From: Limnanthes douglasii subsp. nivea
Lineage: Eukaryota > Streptophyta > Magnoliopsida > Brassicales > Limnanthaceae
NCBI GenBank assembly: GCA_036936605.1
Contig: JAUPFV010000003.1
Location: forward strand, 105,161,278-105,225,277
Direction: 5' to 3'
DNA length: 64,000 nt
Below, piece after piece: positions 9,583 to 20,884 of this stretch. The notes beneath the pieces are model-generated. The model had not been told where the DNA came from. It worked only from the letters and a program-made list of their open reading frames with translations, and did no database searches. The number at the start of each line of letters is the position of its first letter. The stretch's first letter is position 1. The position numbers and the translations under genes were made by a program.

Positions 9583-12500
9583 TTACTCACAGTACAATTT
9601 CAAGTGCTCTATGTTCCAAGGGTGCTTGAGCATCCTCCCTTCTCGATCTGATAACCTGTAGGAACCTGGTTTGACCCTCATTTTAAATTCGTAAGGACCT
9701 TCCCAATTCGGGGCCAATTTTCCGAGGTGTTTATCCTTGGTGTGAAGAAATACTTTTCGTAACACTAGATCGCCAATTTTGAATTCCCTTCTCTTAACTT
9801 TAGCATCGTACCTGCTTCTCATTAATGTTTGATAATGGATCACATTCAAATGTGCCTTGACCCTTTTTTCTTCCAACAAATCAAGTTCCACCCTTCTAGC
9901 CTCATCGTTATCTGCATCGGAATATTGTAGTAGTCTATAAGAGGGCAATGTAGATTCAGCAGGGCACACAGCGTCCATCCCATATACTAAAGAAAAAGGG
10001 GTCTCTTTTGTAGCCTCTCTAGGGGTTGTTCTATATGCCCATAATACTTCTTGAAGAAAATTTGGCCATTTCCCTGCTGCTCCTGCCAAATTTTTCTTCA
10101 AGCCATCCAAAATAGATCTATTTGTAACTTCTACCTGTCCATTTGCCTGGGGGTGAAAAGGAGTGGAAAAACATTGCTGTATCCCTTTCGAAGAGCAAAA
10201 AGAGTCCATTTCCTTGTTATTAAATTGAGGACCATTATCAGTTGTTATTTTCCGAGGTATTCCAAAACGGTAGCAAATGTTACTTTGAATAAACTTGATT
10301 ACATCCTTAGCTTTTGTCCCAGCTAAGGGTTCTGCTTCTGCCCACTTCGAAAAATAATCAACCGCAACAATAATCATTTGTCTTCCACCAGAAGCCATAG
10401 GTAATGGTCCCACTAAATCAATTCCCCACCTATCGAAAGGAACCGCCTCTGAAATCGTCATTAGGGGTACCGCTGGTTTGTGTATTAAATTTCCATACCT
10501 TTGGCAAGTGTCACAACTTCGAACTAACGACTTGGCATCCTGCAAAATGGTAGGCCAATAATATCCTGCCAACAACACCCTACGCGTTAAAGCTCTAAAC
10601 CCACAATGAGCTGACCCATCCCCATCATGCAGTTCGGACAGAATGTTCTGAGACTCATGCTTGCTTAAACATCGTAGTAAAGGTTTCGAAGCAGACCTTT
10701 TGTACAATACTCCATCCAGTACCACATAGCCAAGGGATTTGTACTTTATTTTCTTGAGCAAGTGTTTATCCATAGGTAATATTCCATTTGAAATAAAGTT
10801 TAACAAGTCAAACCTCCAATCTCCTCGAGCGCACATCGGATTATTTACCACCTCATCAACAACTTCACATTGCTCAGAATTCAGTATGATCGAAGGCGAT
10901 GGTTGTGTTACAATCCATGGGTATTCTTCTGAGTAAGCCATTGTTGCCAAAGAATCAGCCATAGTGTTGTTTCCTCTTCGAATATGCTCCACTTCGACAT
11001 TTTCAAACTGCGCCATCATCCCCCGAAGCTCTTGTAGGTACAAAACCAAACGCTCCTTTTTAGCTTCTGACACCCCTTTAACGTGGTTAACTACCAACTG
11101 TGAATCTGTTTCCAAGCGTACAAACATTGCTCCACAAATCTTCGCCAACCGCAACCCTGCTAGCACAGCCTCATATTCAGCTTCGTTATTTGAAGCATGA
11201 AAGCCAAATTTTATAGCTTGAAACATAAATTCCCCTGTTGGTGCCACCAACTCAACTCCTGCACTTGACTCTTTACTACTGGATCCCCCATCAGTTCGTA
11301 TTGTCCACGTCGGGTTCTCATTCACCTTTTCAGCATCTTTCTCTTCGGATCTGCTTGAGTGAAACTCCACCAAAAAATCTGCTAAAGCTTGAGCTTTGAT
11401 AGCTGTTCGAGGAGAAAATAGCACATCGAAATCTCCCAATTCCACAGACCACTTGGTCATTCTTCCTGAAATGTCTGGTTTTTGCAAAACATTTTTTAAT
11501 GGATATGAAGTTCGAACTACAATCGTATGTGCCTGGAAGTAAGGGCGCATTTTTCTTGCTGCCACTACTATACACAGTGCCAATTTTTTGAGCTTCAAGT
11601 AGCGTTTCTCAGCATCAACCAAACTTTTGCTGACATAGTAAACTGGCTTCGAAATTTTTGTGTCTTCACTGATCAAAACCGCGCTCACTGCATAATCTGA
11701 CACTGCTATATACAAAAATAACTGCTCACCTTTCCGAGGCTTTGATAATATTTCAGGAGAGGACAAAAGATTTTTGATCTTCAAAAAGGCTTCTTCACAA
11801 TCCGAAGTCCACTCGAAATTATTGGGTTTACGCAACACCTGGAAAAAAGGCAAGCACTTATCTGAAAAACGAGAAATGAATCTGTTCAAAGCTGCTAACC
11901 TGCCCGTTAGCATTTGCACTTCTTTGATATTCCGAGGTGAAGACATCGATATCAGAGCCTTCAACTGTTCTGGATCCACCTCGATTCCTCTTTCACTTAT
12001 CATATACCCCAAAAATTTGCCAGATCGGACTCCAAATGTGCATTTTTCTGGGTTCAACTTCAATTGAATGGCTCTAAGATTCAAAAACGTCTCTTCTAAA
12101 TCATCAATATGTTCATCATCACTTTTGCTTTTAACAAGCATGTCATCGATGTATACTTCAATATTTCTCCCAATCTGTGAAGCAAACGCCTTATTCATCA
12201 GCCTCTGATACGTTGACCCAGCATTTTTCAATCCAAACGGCATTACTTTATAGCAATGCAAACCTCTGTCAGTAATAAAGTCGTGCTTTCTTCATCATCT
12301 GGATTCATTCGAATTTGATTATACCCCGAAAATGCATCCATGAAAGTCAAAATTTTATTTCCCGAAGTGGAATCCACTAACTGATCTATTCGAGGCACCG
12401 GAAAAGGATCTTTTGGACAGGCTCTATTCAAATCTGTGAAGTCCACACACATTCGCCATTTTCCATTCTTCTTTTTTACTACCACCGGATTAGCCGTCCA

Positions 12501-12875
12501 CCTCGGATAATTGGCCTCCCTAATGTGCCCCATCTTGTATAGCCGATCCACTTCGGCAACTATGGCCTCAGATTTCTCCAATGAAAAAGCCCTACTTTTT
12601 TGGATAATCGGTTTGACCTTCGGATCAACCGCTAGGCTATGACATATGATGTTGCTTGGGACCCCTACTACGTCTTCGGATCTCCACGCAAACACATCCA
12701 AGTTTTCAGACAAAAAATTCAACAACTTTTCTCGCATCGACAAAGATAACAGAGTGCCAATTCGAAGTACCCTGCCGTTATTGAAAATATATTCCTCTAT
12801 TTCTTCATTGACCACTACAGAACTCGGGGTTGACCTCGGATCATCAATTCCCTCATCTGTTCCATCAGAAGACAA
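9583..12875 (-). pseudogene. Tat-B pol: RT, RNase H, archaeal-type RNase H, integrase
   Basis: The frame is continuous with gag upstream but separated from it by stops. From 12875 it runs through the RT fingers (KKKNGKWRMCVDFTDL), then one base is missing near 12275-12280. The next 892 codons are clean: MPFGLKNAG, YIDDM (catalytic pair), thumb, RNase H (ending ALADFLVEF), a second RNase H with TDGGSSS, NEAEYEAVLAGL and ETDSQLV carrying its acidic residues, and integrase. The integrase has an HHCC finger (HDGDGSAH...CDTC), core Asp in IDLVGPLP, TDNGPQF, and Glu in NGQVEVTNRS. The C-terminal domain ends HPWNIEHLKLYCE. All catalytic residues are present, so the single frameshift is the main defect of pol itself. 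Confidence 0.9.
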
Positions 12876-12971
12876 CCCCCCAAACTGCTAATTCTCCATC
12901 AGATCATCAGAACTTTTCCCCCGTAGTCTAAATGCAGCAGCATAACATTCTCTTGCTACCTTTTGATCACT

Positions 12972-15326
12972 TCAAACTACACCGACCCGGTCCTCAATTA
13001 CATACTTCAAACACTGATGAACTGTGGAAACTACAACATACATCTTCGCCAACCACGACCTCCCAAAAATAGCATTGTAACTTGATGGACAATCTACCAC
13101 CACAAAAAGTACTTGTACTTTCTTCTTGAAAGGCCCCTTTCCCAAAGAAACTTCACCCTCGAACTCTCCTATCACATTTTCTGTTGCGCCAGTAAACCCT
13201 ATGATGGTCCTTTCTGATCTTTCTATTCGAGGCGGAGCAGTCAATCTCTCATACGTTGACTTGAAAAGCACATTAGCAGAGCTTCCTGTGTCAATCAGCA
13301 CTCGTCGAATCTCCACCCCGCATACTTCTGCTCCAATGACCACCGCATCTTCATGTGGCCCAGTAATCCCCCTCAAATCATCCCCGTCGAAAATTATAAA
13401 GGGCACATCCTTTCTGCTGCTCAGATGTGCCGATGCGCCTCCCTCAATTTGTCGCGTTAAGTTTACTATATGCCTCTTCCTCGAATTATTAGTGTTGTTG
13501 GTCATCGAATCCCCTCCAAATATGGTTAGTGATTCGAAAAAGGCACACAAATCTCGAACACGTCCCTGACGCATCGGCTCATCTATCGACATTAACAAAA
13601 GTCGACTGGGGTCTGGTTCGACATATTCCGAGGCTACATCGAAACCATCTGCCTCACCTGCAACATCTAAAATCATTAACGCAGTTTCCTGCTTAGAATT
13701 GGGATTACCTCCTTTAGGAGCTGTTGCCTTGGCATTCTTCCTGACATATTCCAACAACTTTCCATTTTCGATCAGAATTTGCATCTCCTTCTTCAGAGCA
13801 ATGCAATCATTTGTATCATGGCCGATGTCTTCATGATACCTACAGAATTTATTATTGCGCTCCTCTCTTGGCCTGTTGATAGCTGGTGGCTTTCTAAAAT
13901 TGATTGTTCCCCTTGTTTTTTCATATATTGAAGCCACGCTCTCAGTTAAATCTGCATAGTAATCTGGCCTTACCCACACATTCGACCTGGACCTAAACTG
14001 CTGCTGATTGTTAGAATTATGTTGATTATATCCCCCTTGATACGAGTTCGAGGTTCCTCGGTTAGAAACATTTTGATTGTTCTTCGGACGTGAGGGATTG
14101 TTGTTCGAGACGTTAGATTGTCCACTTCCCTTCTGAACAGTACTAGCACCTCCTCGAACCCTCATCGATTCTTCGACCTTAATCTGGTCCTCAACCTGAG
14201 CCATAAGAGCTCCAAATGTTAACGCCCTGCGCCTCGTAGTCTCATCGGCTAAATCCCCAGGCAACAGCCCTTGCCTGAACGCCGCCATATCCACACTTTC
14301 TTCACAGTCATCCAATTCAGCCTTTGTTGACACAAACCTCTTGGTATAATCCTTCAACTTCTCTCCCACAGCCTGCTTGCATTGTATTATTGTGTCTCCA
14401 TTGGCTCTCATTTCCTTGCTTCCCACAAACTGTCTCCGAAAAGCGGTGTAAAAACTTCTAAAATTTGCAATTGATTCCTTAGGAATCTTATTGAACCATT
14501 TTAGCGCAGTTCCCTTAAACGTTTGAGAAAAAGCTCTACACACCAATTTATCGTCATCTTCGAAATTAGTCATGTAGTTTTTAAATTGTTCTATGTGGTC
14601 ATCGGGATCTTGAGTCCCATCAAACTTATCAACTTTGGAAATATCAAACCGCCTCGGTAGCGGCACAGATCTGATCTCCCTGACCAGTGGTGAGTCCCTC
14701 CAGTCAACCCCCTGAACATACTGGTCCTCATTTCTCATCCCCACAGTCGCATATAAGCTGGACTCACCTTCATATTTCCGAGGCGAACACCTCCGAGGCG
14801 AGTATTTCCGAGGTGAGTATACTCGCCTCTCTTTCTTTTTCCTTCCTTCCTTATACATCTTAGCTGGCCGGAGCTCACGCTCTGCTCCTCTTGAACGGCC
14901 TCGAGAGCGTTCGTACCTCGGTGTCTCATCGGACTCGGAATCTTCGAAGTCCTCTTCTTCACTAGAGTTTACATACAGTCGCCTTTGTAACTTTTCTTTC
15001 CTCTTTATCCCGCTATACTCTTTTTTTTGCTCAGAACGTGTTTTACGTTGCTCATAATGATCATCGCCATCGTCCATCGACTGATCCGACTGATCATTCT
15101 GATCGCCCCCTGCTATCTTAGACCTAAGCCTAGCACCATCATTATTTCCCTTCTTTTTTACCAATTCGTCAAGCTCAGCCACCTTCCTAATCATCTCATT
15201 CATTTTTCCTTCAAAATCAAATTGGACTGATTGAATTGGAACAGATTTACCTGCCTCTTGCAGATCGGATTTCAGCGTTTCCATCGCCTTGCGAACGGAT
15301 GGATTGTCACCTTCCTCTGGATTCAT
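12972..15326 (-). CDS. gag-pro: Tat-B Gag-protease polyprotein
   Basis: The true ATG is 15326 (MNPEEGDNPS); the frame opens two codons earlier. There are about 784 codons. The N-terminus is charged and Arg/Ser-rich (RGRSRG, repeated YSPRK/CSPRK). The Gag capsid region follows (FDGTQDPDDHIEQFKNYM, then FSQTFKGTALKWF). A Cys/His knuckle variant CRYHEDIGHDTNDC comes next. Near the C-terminus is the aspartic protease with intact VLIDTGSSANVLF and the later FGRSWL flap region. It ends in TGA at 12972-12974. The frame goes on in phase into pol with a second stop (TAG, 12888-12890), so gag and pol were probably one long frame. Gag packages the RNA in cytoplasmic particles, and the protease cleaves the polyprotein. 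Confidence 0.9.
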   Translation of the reverse strand: MNPEEGDNPSVRKAMETLKSDLQEAGKSVPIQSVQFDFEGKMNEMIRKVAELDELVKKKGNNDGARLRSKIAGGDQNDQSDQSMDDGDDHYEQRKTRSEQKKEYSGIKRKEKLQRRLYVNSSEEEDFEDSESDETPRYERSRGRSRGAERELRPAKMYKEGRKKKERRVYSPRKYSPRRCSPRKYEGESSLYATVGMRNEDQYVQGVDWRDSPLVREIRSVPLPRRFDISKVDKFDGTQDPDDHIEQFKNYMTNFEDDDKLVCRAFSQTFKGTALKWFNKIPKESIANFRSFYTAFRRQFVGSKEMRANGDTIIQCKQAVGEKLKDYTKRFVSTKAELDDCEESVDMAAFRQGLLPGDLADETTRRRALTFGALMAQVEDQIKVEESMRVRGGASTVQKGSGQSNVSNNNPSRPKNNQNVSNRGTSNSYQGGYNQHNSNNQQQFRSRSNVWVRPDYYADLTESVASIYEKTRGTINFRKPPAINRPREERNNKFCRYHEDIGHDTNDCIALKKEMQILIENGKLLEYVRKNAKATAPKGGNPNSKQETALMILDVAGEADGFDVASEYVEPDPSRLLLMSIDEPMRQGRVRDLCAFFESLTIFGGDSMTNNTNNSRKRHIVNLTRQIEGGASAHLSSRKDVPFIIFDGDDLRGITGPHEDAVVIGAEVCGVEIRRVLIDTGSSANVLFKSTYERLTAPPRIERSERTIIGFTGATENVIGEFEGEVSLGKGPFKKKVQVLFVVVDCPSSYNAIFGRSWLAKMYVVVSTVHQCLKYVIEDRVGVV

Positions 15327-15431
15327 CTTCAATCAGCGAAAAATCAAACAAAATATGAAAATTCGTACGAAAAACTTTGAAAAACGAAAACTCGAACGTC
15401 GATTTCTGATTAGTTGATCAAGGTATCCTCA

Positions 15432-15454
15432 GCCCCCTCTTTCTAGCGCCAATT
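15432..15454 (-). other. Tat-B primer-binding site
   Basis: Two bases inside the 5' LTR end the minus strand reads TTGGCGCTAGAAAGAGGGGG. TTGGCGC-type sites adjoining the LTR are common in plant Ty3/gypsy elements. It differs from the TGGCGACC site of Tat-A, so the two elements probably use different primer tRNAs. Confidence 0.7.
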
Positions 15455-15738
15455 TGGTGTGAATTAAAGTTGTAGTGAGTGAATTAAGAACAGAAAGTCT
15501 TCAAAGAGAATTTAAAGTAGTGAAAAGTACTTCTGAATATTTCATAGGTCAAAATAACTCCTTCAGCCTCTTTAAATAGGCAAGGTGAGTTAGTTAGAGA
15601 AACGGTTACATATTGGTATATTTACAATTTAACCCTTCGGTTTCTCCTAAAGCCTAATTTAATCCTATAATTACAGAACTTATCACTTTAGTCCCTATTA
15701 ATTGCACTTATGTCCCTGAGGAATATCTTTCCTTATCA
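15455..15738 (-). repeat. Tat-B 5' LTR with TATA-like box
   Basis: 284 bp, matching the left LTR except at two sites. On the minus strand a TATTTAAA box (15571-15578) lies in the middle and would start the genomic RNA. The right end TTCCTTATCA is followed directly by the GCAAT target duplication (15739-15743). Confidence 0.95.
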
Positions 15739-15743
15739 GCAAT

Positions 15744-16779
15744 CATAAATATTTGTTTCGTTTTGAGGTTTTTAAAATCTTCTATTTGTATTTTAGTGAT
15801 TAAAAATGCTTTTAAACGTTTTCAAGACATATTTATTGCAACTTTGAAACTAGTTATATATACATATTTCTCTTTCAAAGATCTGGAAGCTTACAAAAAA
15901 TAGATCAGAAAATTATTTAATATTACAATTGTTATATATTATTTTTATGATACGATTCATGACCTTTCTCTTTTTGAGTTAAACCTCTGAGTTATGGTTG
16001 AGAATGAATCCAATAGTCGTGAAGCTTCCAAGATTGGTCATATAATGGTTTTTTTTCCCATTGTGGTTTTTGTCTACCCAATGATTCACTTGTCCATGGT
16101 GATTCTTGTGTTTACAATGATTTTTCAATTATTGTTTAATAGTCCATTTATTAGATCTATTATCTAGAAAACCATTGTATGTTATCTATTTAATCTCATA
16201 TAAATCGACAGTTAGGGTTATAAAAAATCTAACACTAAAATACATAACCTTCATCTATCATAGTGAAAATCTTTATTCTGGCAGTGCCCGTAGTCGTAGA
16301 CATTATTGTCAAACCAGGTTAAAATTATATGTTCTTTTCATTTTAATTTTCTTTATTATGTTATGTATATAAGTCATTTGTGATATATATATATATATAT
16401 ATTACATTTTTATTTCTTAAAAATTAATATCATAACATAGAATCTAGGCCATCAAAGGTTAAAAATTGTGTATACGCCATTAAATATGAAATATATAGAT
16501 TTTACAAAAGGGGTCTAGTTTTGAATTATAGAAGACTAATTTAAAATATTCATTTCTACAACAAGGGATGCGGAAGAAAGTGGAGAATAAGTACCATTAA
16601 ATATAAAAGAAGAGGAGAAAGTAGGCTTAAATAATGGTTTTACGTTGGATTTTAATGAATGCAAATTATAATGTTATTTGCGAGATTAACGGTGAGAAGA
16701 CTAATATATACGCATATAAGAAGTTAGAGTAAATTTACTCATGAAAAATAAATTACGAATCGCTTTTACTTGAAAAAAC
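15744..16779. other. AT-rich stretch without a recognisable gene
   Basis: No coding region with a recognisable domain is seen. There is a short (TA)n run near 16386-16402. The sequence is typical of decayed plant intergenic DNA. Confidence 0.5.
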
Positions 16780-19690
16780 ATTTTTATGATTTCACGTTGA
16801 ACGAACACATATCCATGACAAAATATCTTCATAGTTTTAAGTCCGTTATCATGGACCTAGAAAATATGGATATCACAATCTATATGAGGATCAAGACATG
16901 TTTGTTTTGAGATTGTTACCAATGTTCTATGAGAATTTTGTGAATATCATAATGTATCGTAAGGACATAAATCTGTCACAGTTGTTAAAAGAGCGTTGAA
17001 ATCAAAAAAGTTAAGACATCTACAACCAGAAAATCAAGCAAAAAAGAAAGGTTTTATAACCTCGAGAAGATCTTATAACAATGTAGAGTATATGAGAAAA
17101 CTTATTTGATATTGGTAATATATACTACATGTGCCCGTTCAAACATTGGTTTGCTACTTTCAAACGAATGCAAAGGACGATTTATTTGGTAAACAATAAT
17201 TTGTTTCCTGTTTGTGGGATCAGTATCGTTAGGATCAAAATGTTAGATGGTGTTATTAGGATTTTGACGTGATGGAATGTTCGTGGTTTGAAGAAGAACT
17301 TTATATATCTTAAGATTTTAGAATCTCAGGGTTACAAGTATCGTGCAAACGATGGGGTAATCAGGGTGACAAAAGGCTCGATGGTTTTTATAAAAAATAG
17401 TTTTCAAAAGGGGCTTTATATTCTCCGGATGAGTGTTATTATGGACGATGCTATATTAGCACCATCGGAGAGTATGATTCATGGTCGATATGATCAAAAT
17501 TAGTTTTATCATTGACGTTTGGGTCAGGTAAGTGGAAGATGATTGGCTATTTTGGGAAAGAAAAAATTATATAATGGATTATAGTCACTTAGATCTTTAA
17601 GGCCTAAAATAACTCTATCAAAAGTGTAGACATATATTACATGAGTATGATCGATGGTTATTCAAGGATGGTGTAGGTGAACCAAAATAAAAGTCAAATT
17701 AAATATTTATCGAATGGAAGACAATGATAAAAACACATACATGTTATAAGATTAGCATTTCATAACTTATATTCGGTTAAAACTTTGTAATTGTGCATTC
17801 AACGAGTTTTGTGATGCTGAGAGAATAATGCATTATTGCACCTGTTCTAGAATATCACAATAAAATGGGATCATAAAAAGAATGAACAAAATTATTTGTT
17901 GTAGGCCCAAAACATGATTTTACATTTCGGTCTGAGAAAGAAATTTTAGCCCAAAATTATCAATACGACTTGTCACTCGGGAAATTGGTCTCTATTAACG
18001 ACTATTGTATGTAAGACTCCTTTTGAGATTTTTCTGGATCATTGGATGATTAAAAACGGTTGAGGGTGTTTGATTATCTTGCGTACGCTTATGAGAGAGA
18101 TGGTAAACTTGATGCAATGGGAAAAATGATGCATATTTCTAGGATACGTTATTGTAGTAAAATGATATATGCTACAATACATCGCTACTAATTCTTCATA
18201 TTTTCTCATTAGTAGGGACATGATAATTAACGAGTTCACTTCTCTAGACATCCAGAAGGATATTGAAGAAATTTTCGAACAATGATTGATTGTGATTAAA
18301 CAAGTGAAACTTGAAGCATTAAGAGTTTCTCATATGTCTAAAAGTTATAATTGTTCTGAGGCGGATCCATGATCAGGAGGTGAAACATCTAAATCATATG
18401 ATAGTGATGATGATGCACCCAAACTAGAACAACAAAATCATATCATAACATCGGGCATAGAAATAAGAGAGATTGTTTATACATGATGAATTAGATGAAT
18501 GAATCTATATGAGACAACCAAAGGTATTTATCGAACCTATAATGAAGGCAATATGTTTCTGCTGAAGAAGTCATTATATGAGTTGAAACAATTATCCATG
18601 CAATGGTACAAACAATTTGATATATTCAAGGTCTTAAATGAGTTCACAAGGAGTCCATACGACAATTATGCGTACCATCGGAAAATATCAGATGATTCTT
18701 ATGTTTACTTGTTGTATTATGTAAATGATATGTTTTTACTGTTTGTAGCATGTCATAGATTATAGAGATAAAGAAACATCTTAGTTCTTAGTTTGAGATG
18801 AAGAATCTAGATAAGGTAAACAAAATTTTAAAGGATAGAGATTATTAAGGAGAAAATTGTAGGATCTTTACACTTGTCTCAAATAAGATACTTTAACAAA
18901 GTGTTGTAACGATTCAACATTTTTTATGTCAAGGTAGTTGACATCTTGCTTGTCACTCACTTAAATTTCTATGTAGCAGGATCATGCAATGAAGATGCTA
19001 AGTTGGAGTATATGTCGAAGTTTATATATTCAAGTGTAGTTGGGAACATCATGTTTGCTATAGTTTACAAACGTCAAGATATTTTATATGCAGTTAGTGT
19101 GGTCAGCAGGCACATGGGATGCTCTGGAAAAAACATTTCCAGAGAGTGAAATGGATACTTTAGTATCTTAATGAATACTGCGAATACTGGTTTAATCTTC
19201 AGCAAGGCTATGTTGCAAAATTAGTAGATGGTTTTTTTTATTATGATTTTACAAAGGACGTGAATAAAATGAGATATTTGACACAATATGTGTTTACTAT
19301 AGTAGGGAGCGTTATTAGATAGACATCACGGTTGCAAGGCACTATAGTATTTTCTACAATATAGGTTGAATACATGGTTGTAAAGAAATCAGTTAAGGAG
19401 ACAATATGGATGCAAAGTTTGGTGATAGATTTAGGTTCCGATCGAACTATTACAAAAATATTTTTCGATAATTAAAACGTGTGCACCTTACAGGAAACCA
19501 AATGTATCACGAGCATAGAAAGCACATTAGGTATTACTTTATTTGTGATATAATATCAAAGAGAAAACACATTAGGTATTACTTTATTTGTGATATAATA
19601 TCAAATCAAAAAGAATTACTGATGCGAAAAGAGAATTACTGATGCGAAGAAATAGATTTGAATTTTCTTGACGCAATCAATCTTAAAATA
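16780..19690 (+). mobile_element. decayed Ty1/copia retrotransposon (internal region)
   Basis: On the plus strand, with many stops and frame changes, pieces of a copia polyprotein appear in the correct order. A Gag piece lies near 16830-16990 (LLPMFYENF). The Gag-pre-integrase domain is at 17288-17450 (LESQGYKYRANDGVIRVTKGS). An integrase tail is near 18010-18260 (KTPFEIF, YERDGKLD, FLISRDM). RT is at 18499-18750 (LLKKSLYELKQ, QWYKQFD, then YLLYYVNDM, where the catalytic DD has become ND). The post-RT segment at 18970-19120 is SSVVGNIMFA..RQDILYAVSVVSRHMG, and the RNase H end near 19500 is MYHEHRKHIRYYFI. No LTRs were found. It is an old relic that cannot be expressed. Confidence 0.8.
19523..19645 (+). 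repeat. local tandem duplication at the copia RNase H end
   Basis: A stretch of about 40 bp beginning CACATTAGGTATTAC is repeated directly at about 19525 and 19568. A shorter AGAATTACTGATGCGA repeat follows at about 19610-19645. These are post-insertion duplications within the relic. Confidence 0.65.
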
Positions 19691-20880
19691 TATATAAAAA
19701 ATATTTAAAAACCCATAAAAAAAAATCTTTCACGTTATTATTTTGCTACAGTGTCTTTTAAATAAATTAATTTGTATAGTTATAATTCTATGCGGAAAAT
19801 ATATATTTTATATTCAAATATTGGTTATCAATTAATTCATGCTGAATTTATACAGTCGGTCGCACCTCTCCTCAAACTTTTTACACAAAGTAGTACAAGT
19901 AAATTCAAAATTTGGTCTTAGTTTTTAATTAATTAGTAAACTTTTACAAAATAAAATACTAATATTATTCCGTTCAGCTCCACTAATCATCGAATGAATA
20001 TATGAATATTTTTAAGTTTGGCTACAAATACTACCAACTAAGACTTCCACTTGGATCAAAATCCGTATAACAATCCAAAAGACAATTCGCCTTTATTAAA
20101 GGCTTCCAAAAACGACAAGGGTTCTACCAAAAATAATTACACCACTTATCTTAAACAATACTCTACTGGGATCTTTAAAAAGTTGATGACCAATTTAATT
20201 ATATCTCTATTTCTACAATATTCTTCTTCTTTAGCATAAACTAACATTTCTATATTTAATTAATTAGGAGCATGATTTTCATCCCTCTTTAACGGGTTAA
20301 TATATATATTTAATTTATTTTGCTTTTAGATGTAAAATGGTAGAGACATCTCTAAGCCTGTCTGGCTCAGACAATCCCACTTAATTTTAAACTTTTTTAT
20401 AAATGGATTTCTTGGTGAGGGCTGGATAGGACCAATTATATAAATGTAAAAGGAGAATGAGTTTTTAAATATAAAAATAAAAAAATGAAGAAAATTGTAT
20501 TTTGAAATAATGTTTATAAGATATGTTTTAGATGCAATTATTTTTAACAAGGTTAAAGCATGTTTTGGTGATTATATTTGTTTTTTAGTTCTTATTAATG
20601 TTATCATGCTTCTCAATAATGCGGATTAGTACGTTTTCTAGTTAGATTAATTATTTATTGGAAATTTTGTTTTTAATGTATTATCAATTATCTAATTTTA
20701 TGTTTTTTAATCAACAAAATATCATTGTTTTTAATATGTAGTTTTTTTCCCTCGTTAGTGTTTCTCCAGTAAGTCATATAATTCTCTATTATGCAAGATC
20801 AATACTATTGTCTTTCTCTTGAGGATATGAACATACAAATCAAATAAGCTCTACTCTCATGTATTAGGCTCAAAAGTGGT
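19691..20880. other. AT-rich stretch without a recognisable gene
   Basis: Only short, random-looking open frames are present on both strands. No domain, RNA gene or clear repeat is seen. Confidence 0.5.
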
Positions 20881-20884
20881 TTCG

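Larger units (their letters stand above)
5487..15743 (-). mobile_element. Tat-B: complete, young Ty3/gypsy Tat-clade LTR retrotransposon
   Basis: The borders are precise. GCAAT occurs at 5487-5491 and again at 15739-15743, flanking 284-bp LTRs that start TG and end CA. On the minus strand the order is 5' LTR (right), PBS, gag-protease, pol (RT, RNase H, archaeal-type RNase H, integrase), a roughly 3.8-kb stretch holding an antisense gene, purine tract and 3' LTR (left). The two LTRs differ at only two sites, both A/C, so the insertion is recent. Despite this, gag-pol has two in-frame stops and a frameshift, and the antisense gene has two stops. It is therefore probably a copy that moved with proteins supplied by relatives. 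Size without target duplications is 10,247 bp. Confidence 0.95.

Noticed and set aside
9289..9651. 120-codon plus-strand frame behind the Tat-B antisense gene
   Set aside because: It runs into the antisense of the pol 3' end, lacks a motif and has no promoter or splice link to the gene before it.
12972..12974. The gag-end TGA as programmed readthrough or frameshift signal
   Set aside because: A second stop (12888-12890) follows before RT and the sequence around it matches neither a known readthrough context nor a slippery site; nonsense mutation is simpler.
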